From Rhodoferax potami (GTDB lineage: Bacteria; Pseudomonadota; Gammaproteobacteria; Burkholderiales; Burkholderiaceae_C): a stretch of DNA of 64,000 nt. A model generated the notes under the pieces. It saw only the letters and a program-made list of their open reading frames with translations, did not search any database and was not told the origin of the DNA. Positions within the stretch are counted from its first letter, which is position 1. Each line of letters starts with the position of its first letter. This document shows positions 1 to 8,977 of this stretch, one piece after another. The position numbers were made by a program, and so were the translations under genes. The stretch is taken from contig NZ_JAVBIJ010000001.1 in assembly GCF_032193765.1 (NCBI RefSeq), forward strand, positions 1,984,001-2,048,000, written 5' to 3'.

Positions 1-1
1 C

Positions 2-442
2 GGTTTCGGCACCGGCGGCTGGCAGCTCAGCGCGCTCAAGTGGTGTGCCCGTGTGGCGACCAAGCCCATCATTGCGGACGGCGGCATCCGCAGCCATGGT
101 GACATTGCCAAGAGCATCCGCTTCGGCGCGAGCATGGTCATGATCGGCTCCCTGTTTGCTGGTCACGAAGAGTCGCCCGGCAAGACCGTGGAAGTCGATG
201 GCGCCATGTTCAAGGAGTACTACGGCTCGGCCAGCGACTTCAACAAGGGCGAATACAAGCACGTCGAAGGCAAGCGCATCCTCGAGCCAATCAAGGGCAA
301 GCTGGCCGATACGCTGATTGAAATGGAGCAGGACGTGCAAAGCTCCATCAGCTATGCCGGTGGCAAGAAGCTCATGGACATCCGCAAGGTGAACTACGTG
401 ACCCTGGGCGGCGACAACGCGGGCGAGCACCTGCTGATGTAA
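2..442 (+). CDS. guaC: GMP reductase, C-terminal part (5' end outside window)
   Basis: The frame is open from the window edge and ends in TAA. The 146 visible residues are the C-terminal part of the IMP dehydrogenase/GMP reductase TIM barrel: a flavin/phosphate-binding stretch ([19 protein letters not shown]), the [14 protein letters not shown] loop and a YYGSAS motif. Family knowledge: GuaC reductively deaminates GMP to IMP with NADPH, returning guanine nucleotides to the purine pool in the cytoplasm. The loop is GMP-reductase-like and no CBS domain is visible here. A strong inverted repeat follows the stop codon. The amino half and promoter cannot be seen. Confidence 0.9.
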   Translation, partial: GFGTGGWQLSALKWCARVATKPIIADGGIRSHGDIAKSIRFGASMVMIGSLFAGHEESPGKTVEVDGAMFKEYYGSASDFNKGEYKHVEGKRILEPIKGKLADTLIEMEQDVQSSISYAGGKKLMDIRKVNYVTLGGDNAGEHLLM

Positions 443-449
443 GCCCCTG

Positions 450-485
450 CCGTGAAGGCTGTCAGCACCTCGACAGCCTTCACGG
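450..485 (+). terminator. Strong hairpin after guaC
   Basis: A perfect 14-bp inverted repeat (CCGTGAAGGCTGTC, 8-nt loop, complement) begins 8 bp after the guaC stop. No T run follows, so it may be a 3'-end stabilising hairpin or an atypical terminator. Confidence 0.6.
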
Positions 486-547
486 TACAAACCCTCTCCC
501 CCCTCACGGGGCGGCGCTATTCTCAGGTGCAGGAGCACACTGACACC

Positions 548-1417
548 ATGAAAATAGCACTTCTCGGCATCGGTCTCATGGGGTTCCCCATGGGGCGCCG
601 CCTTTGTGAAGCCGGCCACACTGTCCACGTCTGGAACCGTACCCCCGCCAAAGCGGAACGCCTCATCGCCTTCGGCGCCATCGTTCATCCCACCGCCGCC
701 CATGCCGTTGCTGAAGCTGACATGGTCATCACCATGCTGGACCACGGCGGCATCGTCAGCCATGTGCTGTTTGAATTGGGCGCGGCAGACGCTATTCAGC
801 AGGGCACCTTGCTGGTGGACATGTCTTCTATCAAGCCCGTAGAAGCCCGCGATCATGCCGCCCGCCTGAGCGAGCGCGGTGTGGACTACCTGGATGCGCC
901 TGTCTCCGGCGGCACGCTGGGGGCCGAGCAAGGTACGCTGGCCATCATGGCCGGTGGCAAGGCCACCAACTTCGAGCGGGCTATGCCGGTGCTCAAAATC
1001 TTCGGCCGCCCCACCCATGTGGGGCCCATCGGCTCCGGCCAACTTACCAAGCTTGCCAACCAGATGATCGTAGGCGCCACCATCGGCATCGTGGCAGAAG
1101 CCCTGCTGCTCTGTGAACGCGGCGGTGCCAATATGGGCAAGGTGAAAGAAGCAATCACCGGCGGCTTTGCGGACAGCCGCATCCTGCAGGTCCACGGCCA
1201 GCGCATGGTGGACCGCGACTTTGCACCCCGCGCCCGCATGACGGTGCAAATCAAGGACCTGCGTAACGCCTTGGCCACGGCCTCTGAAGTCGGCTTTGAT
1301 GCGCCGATTACTACGTTGTTTGAAAAGTTGTATGCCGAAGGCATCGAGCACGGCCTGTCCGACCTGGACCACGCCGGCTTGTTTGTGGAGTTGGCCAGCC
1401 GCAACGGCATGTCCTGA
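548..1417 (+). CDS. NAD(P)-dependent oxidoreductase, 3-hydroxyisobutyrate dehydrogenase family
   Basis: The protein has 289 residues. The N-terminus has a Rossmann fingerprint (GIGLMGFPM, about residues 7-15), followed by the family substrate motif DAPVSGGTLGAEQG (about 115-128) and the catalytic-lysine helix GSGQLTKLANQM. Family members oxidise beta-hydroxyacids such as 3-hydroxyisobutyrate or tartronate semialdehyde; the actual substrate cannot be told from sequence. The ATG at 548 is chosen because an AGGAG lies about 12 bp upstream and the Rossmann strand starts at residue 2; an earlier in-frame GTG at 452 lies inside the guaC hairpin. No valine-degradation genes adjoin it. It ends before a bidirectional terminator. 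Confidence 0.85.
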   Translation: MKIALLGIGLMGFPMGRRLCEAGHTVHVWNRTPAKAERLIAFGAIVHPTAAHAVAEADMVITMLDHGGIVSHVLFELGAADAIQQGTLLVDMSSIKPVEARDHAARLSERGVDYLDAPVSGGTLGAEQGTLAIMAGGKATNFERAMPVLKIFGRPTHVGPIGSGQLTKLANQMIVGATIGIVAEALLLCERGGANMGKVKEAITGGFADSRILQVHGQRMVDRDFAPRARMTVQIKDLRNALATASEVGFDAPITTLFEKLYAEGIEHGLSDLDHAGLFVELASRNGMS

Positions 1418-1459
1418 AACACCACCATCACCGGTCTACACAACGCCCAGTACCGACGT

Positions 1460-1496
1460 AAAAAAGCCCCGCCGACTCACGCCGCGGGGCTTTTTG
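1460..1496. terminator. Bidirectional intrinsic terminator
   Basis: AAAAAGCCCCG pairs with CGGGGCTTTTT around a GC-rich loop, with A and T tracts on the two sides. It sits between the ends of two convergent genes (dehydrogenase and helicase) and can serve both. Confidence 0.9.
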
Positions 1497-1515
1497 TTAT
1501 CTACCGCTTGGCAGA

Positions 1516-3417
1516 TTAGTCGAAGTTGCGTGCGGGACGCTTCTTGGCATCGCGGGGCACGAAAACCTTGCCGCCGTTACCAGGCTTGGCAAAGCCAGCA
1601 GGCTTGCGGGCTGCGAAGTCGCCACGCGGGGCACCAAAGTCACCGCGAGGTGCGCCGAAGTCGCCACGGGGTTGGAAGTCACCACGCGGAGGACGTGCAT
1701 CACCGCGGGGTGCATCGCCACGGGGCGCGCCTTGACCGGCAAAGCGATCATTGAAACCACCCTTGCGCTCGTAGCTGAAGCCTTCACGAGAAGCGCCACC
1801 GAAATCACGGGAGTTTTCACCGAAACCACGGTTGCCGCCGCCTTCAGGGCGTCCGCCGAAACCGCGCACCGCACCGTAGCCACCTTCACGGGGAGCGCCA
1901 TCACGCTGTCCGCCACCGAAGCCGCCTTCACGTGGGCCACCGAACTTGCGTTCGCGAGGCTGGAAGTCACCACCGCGGCCACGGCCACCGAAGCTGGGGC
2001 GCGACTCAGGAGCGCGCTGCTGGGGTTCCAAGCCGGGAATCGTCTCTGGCTTGATCGGCTGACGGCTGTAAGCCTCGATATCAAAAATCTTGCGACGGTC
2101 GCGGAACTCGGCGAATGTCACGGCCAAACCATCACGACCTGCACGACCGGTACGACCGATACGGTGGGTGTAGTCCTCAGCCTTCATCGGCAAACCGAAG
2201 TTGAACACGTGGGTGATAGTGGGCACGTCGATACCGCGAGCAGCCACATCGGTAGCCACCAGAATCTGCACCTGACCTTGGCGCAAAGCCATCAGGCGGC
2301 GGTTACGCAAGCCTTGGCTCAAAGCGCCGTGCAGGGCCACAGCGGAGAAGCCGTCTTGCTGCAAGTCGTTGGCCAAGCCATCGCACTCGATCTGGGTGCT
2401 GGCAAACACAACCGCTTGGTTAATAGTGGTGTCACGCAGCCAGTGGTCCAGCAGCTTGCGCTTGTGCTGGGCGTTGTCAGCCCAGAACAGCACTTGCTTG
2501 ATGTTGGCGTGCTTTTCCTGCGGGCTGTCGATCGTCACGCGCTGGGGTTCGCGCATCACACGGGCAGCCAGTTGCTGGATGCGGGGTGCGAAAGTGGCGC
2601 TGAACATCATGGTCTGCTTGCGGTCGATGGTGAGCTGGTTGATTTCAGCCAGGTCATCGGAGAAGCCGAGGTCCAACATACGGTCGGCTTCGTCCACCAC
2701 CAGAAACTGGACTTGGTCGAGCTTGATTTGCATGGAGCGTTGCAGGTCCAACAAACGGCCAGGAGTAGCCACCACCAAGTTGGCGTTTTGCAGCTTGGCA
2801 ATTTGCAACTGGTAAGGCATGCCACCCACAATGTTGGCTACGCGAAGGCCACGGCAGTGTTGCACCAAATCAATCGCGTCGTGCGCCACTTGCTGGGCCA
2901 GTTCGCGGGTAGGGCAAACGATCAGGGCGCCAGGAGTAGGAGCCTTGAAGTTGCGGGGGTTGGTAGGGTCTTTGCGCTTGGCACGCTTGGGAGCGGGTTC
3001 GCCCTTGGCGGCTGCATCAGCGCACGCTTGTTCATACTCAGCGCGCTCAGCTTCTTCAGCTTCGGCTTGCTGGGTCAACAAGGTGTGCAACACAGGCAAC
3101 AAGAATGCGGCAGTCTTGCCGGAACCGGTCTGGCTGGACACCATCAGGTCAACAAATTTACCGACCTTGTCGGAGCCCACACCTGCCATGGCCATGGGAA
3201 TGGTCTTTTGCTGCACGGTGGTGGGCTGGGTGTAGCCCAGGTCTTTACACGCCTGCACCAAAGCGGGCGCCAATCCGAGCTCGACGAAACCGTTAGGGAC
3301 CTCAGGTGCCGCAGCTTCTACAGCTTCGGACTCGATGGAAGTTTCCACGGATGTTGCGGAAACGGAAAGGTTTTCGGCAGGCGCGAATTCGCCTGTCACT
3401 TCAAAAGCGTCAGTCAT
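1516..3417 (-). CDS. DEAD-box ATP-dependent RNA helicase with RGG-type tail (RhlE-like)
   Basis: The protein has 633 residues from the chosen start. All core motifs are present: Q motif (GYTQPTTVQQ, about 61-70), Walker A SQTGSGKT (95-102), PTRELA (169-174), DEAD (242-245), SAT (273-275), then ATDVAARGID and HRIGRTGRAG. An acidic/lysine-rich insert (about 115-155) separates Walker A from motif Ia. From about residue 455 the tail is low complexity, rich in Arg, Gly, Phe and Asp, with tandem PRGDFGA units, typical of RNA-binding tails. Such helicases unwind structured RNA in ribosome assembly, RNA decay or cold adaptation. An in-frame ATG at 3465 would add 16 residues, but it lies in the structured 5' leader. 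A shared terminator follows. Confidence 0.9.
   Translation of the reverse strand: MTDAFEVTGEFAPAENLSVSATSVETSIESEAVEAAAPEVPNGFVELGLAPALVQACKDLGYTQPTTVQQKTIPMAMAGVGSDKVGKFVDLMVSSQTGSGKTAAFLLPVLHTLLTQQAEAEEAERAEYEQACADAAAKGEPAPKRAKRKDPTNPRNFKAPTPGALIVCPTRELAQQVAHDAIDLVQHCRGLRVANIVGGMPYQLQIAKLQNANLVVATPGRLLDLQRSMQIKLDQVQFLVVDEADRMLDLGFSDDLAEINQLTIDRKQTMMFSATFAPRIQQLAARVMREPQRVTIDSPQEKHANIKQVLFWADNAQHKRKLLDHWLRDTTINQAVVFASTQIECDGLANDLQQDGFSAVALHGALSQGLRNRRLMALRQGQVQILVATDVAARGIDVPTITHVFNFGLPMKAEDYTHRIGRTGRAGRDGLAVTFAEFRDRRKIFDIEAYSRQPIKPETIPGLEPQQRAPESRPSFGGRGRGGDFQPRERKFGGPREGGFGGGQRDGAPREGGYGAVRGFGGRPEGGGNRGFGENSRDFGGASREGFSYERKGGFNDRFAGQGAPRGDAPRGDARPPRGDFQPRGDFGAPRGDFGAPRGDFAARKPAGFAKPGNGGKVFVPRDAKKRPARNFD
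1610..1740 (-). repeat. Tandem repeat encoding PRGDF units in helicase tail
   Basis: About six degenerate units of 15-24 bp encode PRGDF, PRGDFGA and PRGDA near the C-terminus of the helicase. Near-identical neighbouring units suggest copy-number change by slippage. Confidence 0.7.
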
Positions 3418-3437
3418 ATTTTTTCTCACACGAAAGC

Positions 3438-3486
3438 GCCGCAGGTTGTGCGGCTGCTCCGTCAATGGTTAAAAAACATCAACCAT
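3438..3486 (-). promoter_or_regulatory. Two hairpins in the helicase 5' leader
   Basis: Upstream of the helicase start are two perfect 6-bp stems: GCCGCA/TGCGGC (3438-3454) and ATGGTT/AACCAT (3465-3486) with an A/T-rich loop. The 234-bp gap to orn contains no other gene. Helicases of this kind often have structured, cold-responsive leaders; that role is inference. Confidence 0.35.
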
Positions 3487-3651
3487 CAAACGGAACCTGC
3501 TCTGACCCGCCAAGGGGTTTCTCAGTGCTGGGGGCGTATATCGCTTGAAAAAGCGTGCCCGGTGAATGAAGGGAGATGTACAAATCTCGCAAGCCGCCAT
3601 CATGGCGTTACCTGCGAAGCCCTCGATTATGGCATGAATTCGGGTTTATAC

Positions 3652-4233
3652 CTAATTTAGTTTGAGAAAGTGCTCACGGTAGTGTGCTAGCTCTTCGATG
3701 GACTCAGTGACGTCGGCCAAAGCGGTGTGCTTTTGCTGCTTTTTGAAGGACTCGGCAACCCCGGGCTTCCAGCGTTTGGCCAGCTCCTTAAGCGTGCTGA
3801 CGTCCACATTGCGGTAGTGAAAGAACGCTTCCAGTTTGGGCATGTACTTCACCAGAAAGCGGCGGTCCTGGCCGATCGAGTTGCCGCACATGGGTGATGC
3901 GCCCGCAGGCACATAAGGGCTCAAGAAAGCAATCAATGCCGCTTCTGCCTCTGCCTCGGTGACGGTAGATGCTTTGACTTTGTCGATCAAGCCGCTTTTG
4001 CCGTGGGTACCTTTGTTCCAGGCATCCATGCCATTGAGCAGCGCGTCCGATTGATGAATCACAAACACGGGGCCCTCTACCCGCTGGCCGAGGTGGGGGT
4101 CCGTGACGATCACTGCAATTTCCAAAAGTCGGTCGCGTTCAGGCTCAAGACCCGTCATTTCACAGTCCAACCAGACCAAGTTTTTGTCAGATTTGATGAG
4201 CGTGGCGGGGATGGGGGTGTTTGATTCGTCCAT
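3652..4233 (-). CDS. orn: Oligoribonuclease
   Basis: This is a 193-residue DEDDh 3'-5' exonuclease. The first acidic pair is in [12 protein letters not shown] (residues about 19-30), the second Asp is in [11 protein letters not shown], and the final His/Asp are in [11 protein letters not shown]. Family knowledge: Orn degrades 2-5 nt RNAs and linear dinucleotides such as pGpG, completing mRNA decay and c-di-GMP turnover; it is often essential in proteobacteria. The 12-residue N-terminal extension compared with the usual ~181 residues is harmless. It diverges from the M48 protease gene, with 36 bp between the starts. Confidence 0.95.
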   Translation of the reverse strand: MDESNTPIPATLIKSDKNLVWLDCEMTGLEPERDRLLEIAVIVTDPHLGQRVEGPVFVIHQSDALLNGMDAWNKGTHGKSGLIDKVKASTVTEAEAEAALIAFLSPYVPAGASPMCGNSIGQDRRFLVKYMPKLEAFFHYRNVDVSTLKELAKRWKPGVAESFKKQQKHTALADVTESIEELAHYREHFLKLN

Positions 4234-4269
4234 GGGGGGATTGTCGCCGATGACCTAAACTCTCCCGCC

Positions 4270-5583
4270 ATGCAAGACACCGCGTTTGAATTCACACCGT
4301 CCCTTTGGATGACGAGCCTGTTCGCCCTCACGCTGGTAGCCAGCGTAGCGCTCAAATTCTGGCTCGCCACCCGGCAAGTGCGCCATGTCGCACAACACCG
4401 GGAAACCGTACCCCTCGCATTCGCGAGCCATATTGCCTTGGCAGATCATCAAAAAGCGGCGGACTACACCATGGCGCAAGCCCGATTGGGCCTGCTCGAA
4501 TTGGTGTGGGGCACCGTGGTGATCTTGGGCTGGACGCTGCTGGGAGGGCTGCACGCCTTGAATCAGGCCCTGCTGGGGTGGTTTGACGCCCCGATGGAAA
4601 GCAGCCTTCTGCAGCAACTGGCATTGCTGGTCTGCTTTTCGGTGATTGGCTCGGTCGTGGACCTGCCCTTCTCGCTCTACCGCACGTTTGTTTTGGAGCA
4701 GCGCTTTGGCTTTAACCGCATGACACCGCGCCTGTGGCTGATCGATGGTCTGAAGGGTCTGGCATTCAGCGCCTTGATTGGCTTGCCGCTGGCAGCTGGC
4801 GCGTTGTGGGTCATGGCGACGACCGGGACGCTCTGGTGGCTATGGACCTGGAGCCTGTGGATGGGGTTCAGCCTGCTGATGATGTGGGTCTACCCCACGT
4901 GGATCGCACCTTTGTTCAACCAGTTCAAGCCTCTTGAGGATGTCGCGCTCAAGGACCGCGTCGCCGCGCTGATGACGCGCTGCGGGTTTACCTCCAAGGG
5001 GTTTTACGTGATGGACGGCAGCAAGCGAAGCGCCCACGCCAATGCCTATTTCACCGGCTTCGGTGCCTCCAAGCGGGTCGTTTTTTATGACACCCTGCTC
5101 GCCCAACTCAGCCCGGACGAAGTAGACGCCGTATTGGCACACGAACTGGGGCATTTCAAGCACGGGCACATCCGCAAGCGCATGGCGTCCTTGTTCGCAT
5201 TGAGCTTGGCCGCGTTCGCGCTGCTGGGCTGGGTGAGCCAGCAGGCGTGGTTCTACACCGGACTCGGGGTAGGCCCGAATATGGCAGGCGGCAACGAGGC
5301 TTTGTCACTGTTGCTGTTCATGATGGTATTGCCCTTGGCAGGCAGCTTTACCGGGCCCCTGTTCGCGCAGCTTTCCCGTAAACACGAGTTTGAAGCCGAC
5401 GCTTTCGCCGTAGCCCACGCCAATGGCGCGGCACTGTCGTCAGCGCTGCTCAAACTCTACAAGGACAATGCGTCGACACTCACCCCGGACCCTGTGTACG
5501 TAAAGTTCTATTATTCGCATCCACCGGCGCCCGAGCGTTTGGCCCGAATGCCACAGGCTCACCCAATAGCCACCACTGTCTAG
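4270..5583 (+). CDS. M48 family membrane metallopeptidase (Ste24-like)
   Basis: The protein has 437 residues and several hydrophobic segments (about 10-30, 75-105, 110-130, 160-180, 185-205, 300-330, 350-370). The zinc site is H291-E-x-x-H295 in AHELGHFKHGH, and the third ligand E375 lies in HEFEADAFA. It resembles Ste24-type proteases rather than the shorter HtpX or periplasmic BepA. Members cut membrane or lipidated proteins; no substrate is evident here. It is followed after 9 bp by phhB and then rsgA, probably one transcript. Confidence 0.9.
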   Translation: MQDTAFEFTPSLWMTSLFALTLVASVALKFWLATRQVRHVAQHRETVPLAFASHIALADHQKAADYTMAQARLGLLELVWGTVVILGWTLLGGLHALNQALLGWFDAPMESSLLQQLALLVCFSVIGSVVDLPFSLYRTFVLEQRFGFNRMTPRLWLIDGLKGLAFSALIGLPLAAGALWVMATTGTLWWLWTWSLWMGFSLLMMWVYPTWIAPLFNQFKPLEDVALKDRVAALMTRCGFTSKGFYVMDGSKRSAHANAYFTGFGASKRVVFYDTLLAQLSPDEVDAVLAHELGHFKHGHIRKRMASLFALSLAAFALLGWVSQQAWFYTGLGVGPNMAGGNEALSLLLFMMVLPLAGSFTGPLFAQLSRKHEFEADAFAVAHANGAALSSALLKLYKDNASTLTPDPVYVKFYYSHPPAPERLARMPQAHPIATTV

Positions 5584-5592
5584 ACCTAAAAA

Positions 5593-5922
5593 ATGCAATC
5601 AGCCACCGTCAGAACTGCGCTAAGCGCTACACAAATCATAGCAAGCCTCGCCAAAACCGAAGGTTGGAAGCTGCACGGTGATGGCGCAGATCTCGCCATT
5701 GAAAAGACCTATAAGTTTGAGAACTTCCTCAAAACCATGGCCTTTGTCAACGCCATCGCCTACCTTGCAGAACAGCAAGACCATCACCCTGAACTCTTGC
5801 TGACCTACAGCACGTGCAGCGTCCGCTTCAACACCCATGATGTGCAGGGCGTCTCGCGCTCCGACTTTGAGTGCGCGGCTCTCGTAGATGCGCTTTACGC
5901 GCCTGCAGGCCCTTCCGCATGA
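5593..5922 (+). CDS. phhB: 4a-hydroxytetrahydrobiopterin dehydratase
   Basis: The protein has 109 residues with the PCD/DCoH signature: FKNF-like YKFENFLKTMAFVN, the paired histidines in DHHPEL, and the C-terminal D/C-containing strand. The enzyme dehydrates 4a-hydroxytetrahydropterin, recycling the cofactor used by phenylalanine hydroxylase. No phhA is in view; in many bacteria phhB stands apart, and roles in pterin or molybdopterin metabolism have been proposed for such stand-alone copies. It lies 9 bp after the M48 gene and 10 bp before the likely rsgA start. Confidence 0.9.
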   Translation: MQSATVRTALSATQIIASLAKTEGWKLHGDGADLAIEKTYKFENFLKTMAFVNAIAYLAEQQDHHPELLLTYSTCSVRFNTHDVQGVSRSDFECAALVDALYAPAGPSA

Positions 5923-5932
5923 AAGTTGCCCC

Positions 5933-6862
5933 TTGAGCCGCCCCGGCTTGGAGCCCGGCCTTGTGGTGGCCGGACATGGTCGTCATGTCTGGGTAGAAAC
6001 ACCGGATGGACGCCGACTGATCTGCCACCCGCGTGGCAAAAAAAGTGTGACGGTGGTGGGAGACCAGGTACTCTGGCAAGCCACCCAAGACGAGGGCACG
6101 ATTGAAAAAGTGCTGCCACGACGCAACCTTTTTTACCGGCAGGACGAGATTCGCACCAAGTCTTTTGCGGCAAATCTGGACCAGGTGCTGATCCTGATCG
6201 CGGCAGAACCCGAGTTTTCCGAGAGCCAGCTCTCACGCGCCCTGATCGCAGCGGAAGCGGAGCGCATCAAGCCCATCATTGCCCTAAACAAGAGTGATCT
6301 GGCTGGGCCTTTCGGGCGGGCGTGGGATCGGCTCACCATTTACCGTGACATGGGCTACACCCTGGTCCCCTTGGCGCTCAAGCCCAAAGCAGAGGGATTG
6401 GACGCCACCGAGCTGAGCGTATTGCTGGAGCTCATGGAAGGAAAAACGACACTGGTGCTCGGCCCCTCTGGCTCCGGCAAAAGCACGCTCATCAATCGCT
6501 TGCTGCCGGACGCGGACGTGCTCACCAACGAGATTTCCACCGCCTTGAACTCGGGCAAGCACACCACCACAAGTACCAGCTTGTATTGGGTGGATGCGGC
6601 AAAAACCACTGCCGTGATTGATTCGCCAGGATTTCAGGAGTTCGGTCTGAACCACATTGACCCGATGCACTTGGCAGGCCTGATGCCCGACATCAAGGTC
6701 CACGCAGGCAATTGCAAGTTCTATAACTGCAGCCATCTCCACGAACCGGGCTGTGGCGTGCTTTTACAAACCAAAGAGGCCTTCAGCCTTGGCGGAATCA
6801 CCGCAAATCGCTACAAAATTTATAGCGATTTGTTTGAAGAGCTGTCGCAAACCCGCTATTGA
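5933..6862 (+). CDS. rsgA: Small ribosomal subunit biogenesis GTPase RsgA
   Basis: This is a circularly permuted GTPase: N-terminal OB-fold (GHGRHVWVE), G4 NKSD, then G1 GPSGSGKST, G3 DSPGFQEFG, and a C-terminal Cys/His zinc knuckle (GNCKFYNCSHLHEPGC). RsgA promotes late 30S maturation by checking the decoding centre and releasing assembly factors. The start is uncertain: TTG at 5933, 10 bp past the phhB stop with GAAAG upstream, gives 309 residues; an ATG at 5888 inside phhB would add 15 residues that look non-native. It is the last gene of the M48-phhB-rsgA group. Confidence 0.9.
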   Translation: MSRPGLEPGLVVAGHGRHVWVETPDGRRLICHPRGKKSVTVVGDQVLWQATQDEGTIEKVLPRRNLFYRQDEIRTKSFAANLDQVLILIAAEPEFSESQLSRALIAAEAERIKPIIALNKSDLAGPFGRAWDRLTIYRDMGYTLVPLALKPKAEGLDATELSVLLELMEGKTTLVLGPSGSGKSTLINRLLPDADVLTNEISTALNSGKHTTTSTSLYWVDAAKTTAVIDSPGFQEFGLNHIDPMHLAGLMPDIKVHAGNCKFYNCSHLHEPGCGVLLQTKEAFSLGGITANRYKIYSDLFEELSQTRY

Positions 6863-6899
6863 ATCTGGCGGCCAGCGTGGCCGGCCAGGCAACAGCGGC

Positions 6900-7817
6900 C
6901 TAGCCGATCAACCGCGCCAGGGACAACAAGGCCAGGAACACCATCCACATCACGACGGTGCGCCATACCAAGCCAACCACCGCGCGCAGGTGGGCAGGCT
7001 CCGGCGTCAGGCCCTCGGTGATGCCCTCCTCTCCCAAGCGGACATTGACAGCTCCGGCCGTTGCGGCAAGAACCACTCCGTCGTTGTCTAACGGATGTGC
7101 TGCGGAATGGCGGCGCCAACTGTCGACCGCATCTTCAAAGCTGCCGACAAAGGCAAAACTCAATGCAGTCACGCGCGCGGGCAGCCAATCCACCAATTCC
7201 CAGCAACGCAAGGCCTGGGCGCGAACGGCGTCACTTACCGGCGGCAGTTCCGGCCGGGGCGCTCTTTTGGCGAACAAAGCCAGATACTCGCTCACCCGGT
7301 AAAACACCGCGCCTGCAGGCCCCAACCCCAAAGCAGCCAACATCGAGTACCAGACGAACACACCGAAGACATGGCGGTGCGCGCTCAACACCGAGTGCTC
7401 AATGACGTGTCGCACGATTTCACTGCGAGGCAACTCACTGGCGTCAATGCGTTTCCATTGCGCTAACGCAGCGCGTGCTGCCTCTTCGTCGCCGGCCAAC
7501 AGGGCATCGCGGATTTGGGTGAAATGGTGGCTGAATTGCCTGAAACCCAGGGTCGCATACAACACCAGCACATTCCAAACGGCAGCGGCCGCCCAACCCC
7601 ACTGCCACACCAAGGCCCAGTGAACCGCCAAGACGATCAGCGTAGGCCCGGCTGCCGCCAAAATCCAGGCCAGCCACGCATGTTTGGAGGCACCGGCATC
7701 GAAGTTCTTGATCACCCAGCGCACCCAATTGCGCACTGCGTTGTGCACCGGGTTTACTTGGGGTAAGGGCTTCGCTTGCTCCAGCAAGAGTGCCAACAAT
7801 ATGGAGATAAAACTCAT
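6900..7817 (-). CDS. CobD/CbiB-family membrane protein
   Basis: The protein has 305 residues with hydrophobic helices near residues 1-15, 45-85, 150-175 and 285-305, and the family pattern LLLEQ then LGFRQFSHHFTQIRDAL. It matches the CobD/CbiB-like (AmpE-related) group found in Burkholderiales. True CobD makes adenosylcobinamide, but no cobalamin gene is nearby, so the biochemical role is unknown. The start (ATG 7817) gives the typical MSFISILLALLLEQ beginning. It lies 29 bp downstream of the Nudix gene on the same strand. Confidence 0.75.
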   Translation of the reverse strand: MSFISILLALLLEQAKPLPQVNPVHNAVRNWVRWVIKNFDAGASKHAWLAWILAAAGPTLIVLAVHWALVWQWGWAAAAVWNVLVLYATLGFRQFSHHFTQIRDALLAGDEEAARAALAQWKRIDASELPRSEIVRHVIEHSVLSAHRHVFGVFVWYSMLAALGLGPAGAVFYRVSEYLALFAKRAPRPELPPVSDAVRAQALRCWELVDWLPARVTALSFAFVGSFEDAVDSWRRHSAAHPLDNDGVVLAATAGAVNVRLGEEGITEGLTPEPAHLRAVVGLVWRTVVMWMVFLALLSLARLIG

Positions 7818-7846
7818 GGAGCAATCATACCCAGCGCGAAGCGGTT

Positions 7847-8533
7847 TCAAGCACGGAGGAAGCGGTAGAGGTTGCGCAACATGCCCGCTGTTGCCCCCCA
7901 AATAAACCACTCGGCTTGTGAGTCTCGGAATGGCATCGAAAACCATTCGCGGGTGGCACCATCCCACTCCACCTGATGACGACGGTGGTTGGCCGGATCC
8001 ATCAGGAATGCCAAGGGCACCTCGAACACATGCGCCACCTCGTCCGGATTCGCGCAAAGTCGAGCCTCCGGTGAAATCAGGGCGATGACAGGGGTCACGA
8101 TAAAGGCACTGCCCGTGGTGTAGTGCGGCAGGGTGCCCAGCACTTCAGCAAACTGGGGTTCCAGCCCGATTTCTTCGTTCGCCTCGCGCAAAGCTGTGGC
8201 GATCGCATCCGCATCAAAGGGATCCGCCTTGCCGCCGGGAAATGCAATTTGCCCGGAATGATTCGACAAATGTGCCGTGCGCTGCGTCAACAACACAGTG
8301 GGCTCTGCCCTCATCATCACCGGAATCAGTACCGATGCATGCGACGGAACCCGCTCTGAAAATTGATGTTCAGAGCGCAGCTCTGGCGACCACTCGGGCT
8401 GACGTAGAAAACGCTGGCGCAGCGCTTGCGGTGTCAGCGCCTCTGCGTCTACCGCTTTCAGGTGACTGTCGACACCCACCACAGGCACCAGCTGCGGATC
8501 AAATGATGGCAATGTTTTGGCTTTTAAACTCAT
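7847..8533 (-). CDS. Nudix hydrolase, probable CoA pyrophosphatase
   Basis: The protein has 228 residues. The Nudix box is visible as GGKADPFDADAIATALREAN followed by EEIG. It is preceded by LLTQRTAHLSNHSGQIAFPG, the UPF0035 signature that marks CoA/acyl-CoA pyrophosphatases of the NudL/NUDT7 group. It would hydrolyse CoA to phosphopantetheine and 3',5'-ADP. It lies downstream of the rplS terminator on the same strand and upstream of the CobD-like gene, so it may be transcribed separately. Confidence 0.88.
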   Translation of the reverse strand: MSLKAKTLPSFDPQLVPVVGVDSHLKAVDAEALTPQALRQRFLRQPEWSPELRSEHQFSERVPSHASVLIPVMMRAEPTVLLTQRTAHLSNHSGQIAFPGGKADPFDADAIATALREANEEIGLEPQFAEVLGTLPHYTTGSAFIVTPVIALISPEARLCANPDEVAHVFEVPLAFLMDPANHRRHQVEWDGATREWFSMPFRDSQAEWFIWGATAGMLRNLYRFLRA

Positions 8534-8546
8534 ACAACGCAGGCAA

Positions 8547-8582
8547 GAAAAAAGCCGCCACAGCTTGTCACCGGGGCGGCTC
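8547..8582 (-). terminator. Intrinsic terminator of the rpsP-rplS operon
   Basis: On the minus strand, AGCCGCC pairs with GGCGGCT across a loop and is followed by a run of T residues. It lies 20 bp after the rplS stop. Confidence 0.85.
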
Positions 8583-8602
8583 TCATGAAGACGGACGGCA
8601 GA

Positions 8603-8977
8603 TTACGCTGCTGTCTTCTTCGCTGGCAGTTTTTCCTTGATACGTGCAGACTTGCCGCTACGGTCACGGAGGTAGTACAGCTTGGCACGGCGCACGTCAC
8701 CGCGGCGCTTGACTTCGATGCTGGCGATCAGAGGGGAGTAGGTTTGGAACGTACGTTCCACGCCTTCGCCGCTGGAGATCTTGCGCACGATAAAGCCGCT
8801 GTTCAGGCCACGGTTACGCTTGGCGATAACCACGCCTTCGTAAGCCTGTACGCGCTTGCGTGTACCTTCAACCACGTTCACGCTCACGATGACGGTGTCA
8901 CCAGGGGCGAATTCGGGGATTGTTTTTCCGAGACGGGCGATTTCTTCCTGCTCGAGCGCTTGAATGATGTTGCTCAT
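8603..8977 (-). CDS. rplS: 50S ribosomal protein L19
   Basis: The protein has 124 residues with the L19 landmarks: [18 protein letters not shown], the basic [32 protein letters not shown] and [15 protein letters not shown]. It binds 23S rRNA at the 30S-50S interface. It is the last gene of rpsP-rimM-trmD-rplS and is separated from trmD by a 113-bp structured leader with its own -10-like element. The Lys/Ala-rich tail is usual in this family. Confidence 0.97.
   Translation of the reverse strand: MSNIIQALEQEEIARLGKTIPEFAPGDTVIVSVNVVEGTRKRVQAYEGVVIAKRNRGLNSGFIVRKISSGEGVERTFQTYSPLIASIEVKRRGDVRRAKLYYLRDRSGKSARIKEKLPAKKTAA

Noticed and set aside
1672..3660. Long open frame antisense to the helicase gene
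   Set aside because: Shadow of the helicase, composition atypical, and it runs through the helicase 5' leader.
5622..5665. Repeat-like segment at the start of phhB
   Set aside because: Similarity covers about 26 bp only and the second half does not match; probably chance.
6800..6845. Repeat-like CGCTACAAAATTTATAGCG near the end of rsgA
   Set aside because: Only half of the dispersed repeat pattern is present and the GCGCA core is missing; it encodes a normal RsgA C-terminus.
6900..7817. Cobalamin biosynthesis CobD
   Set aside because: Family resemblance only; no cobalamin genes adjacent, so the pathway role was not assigned.
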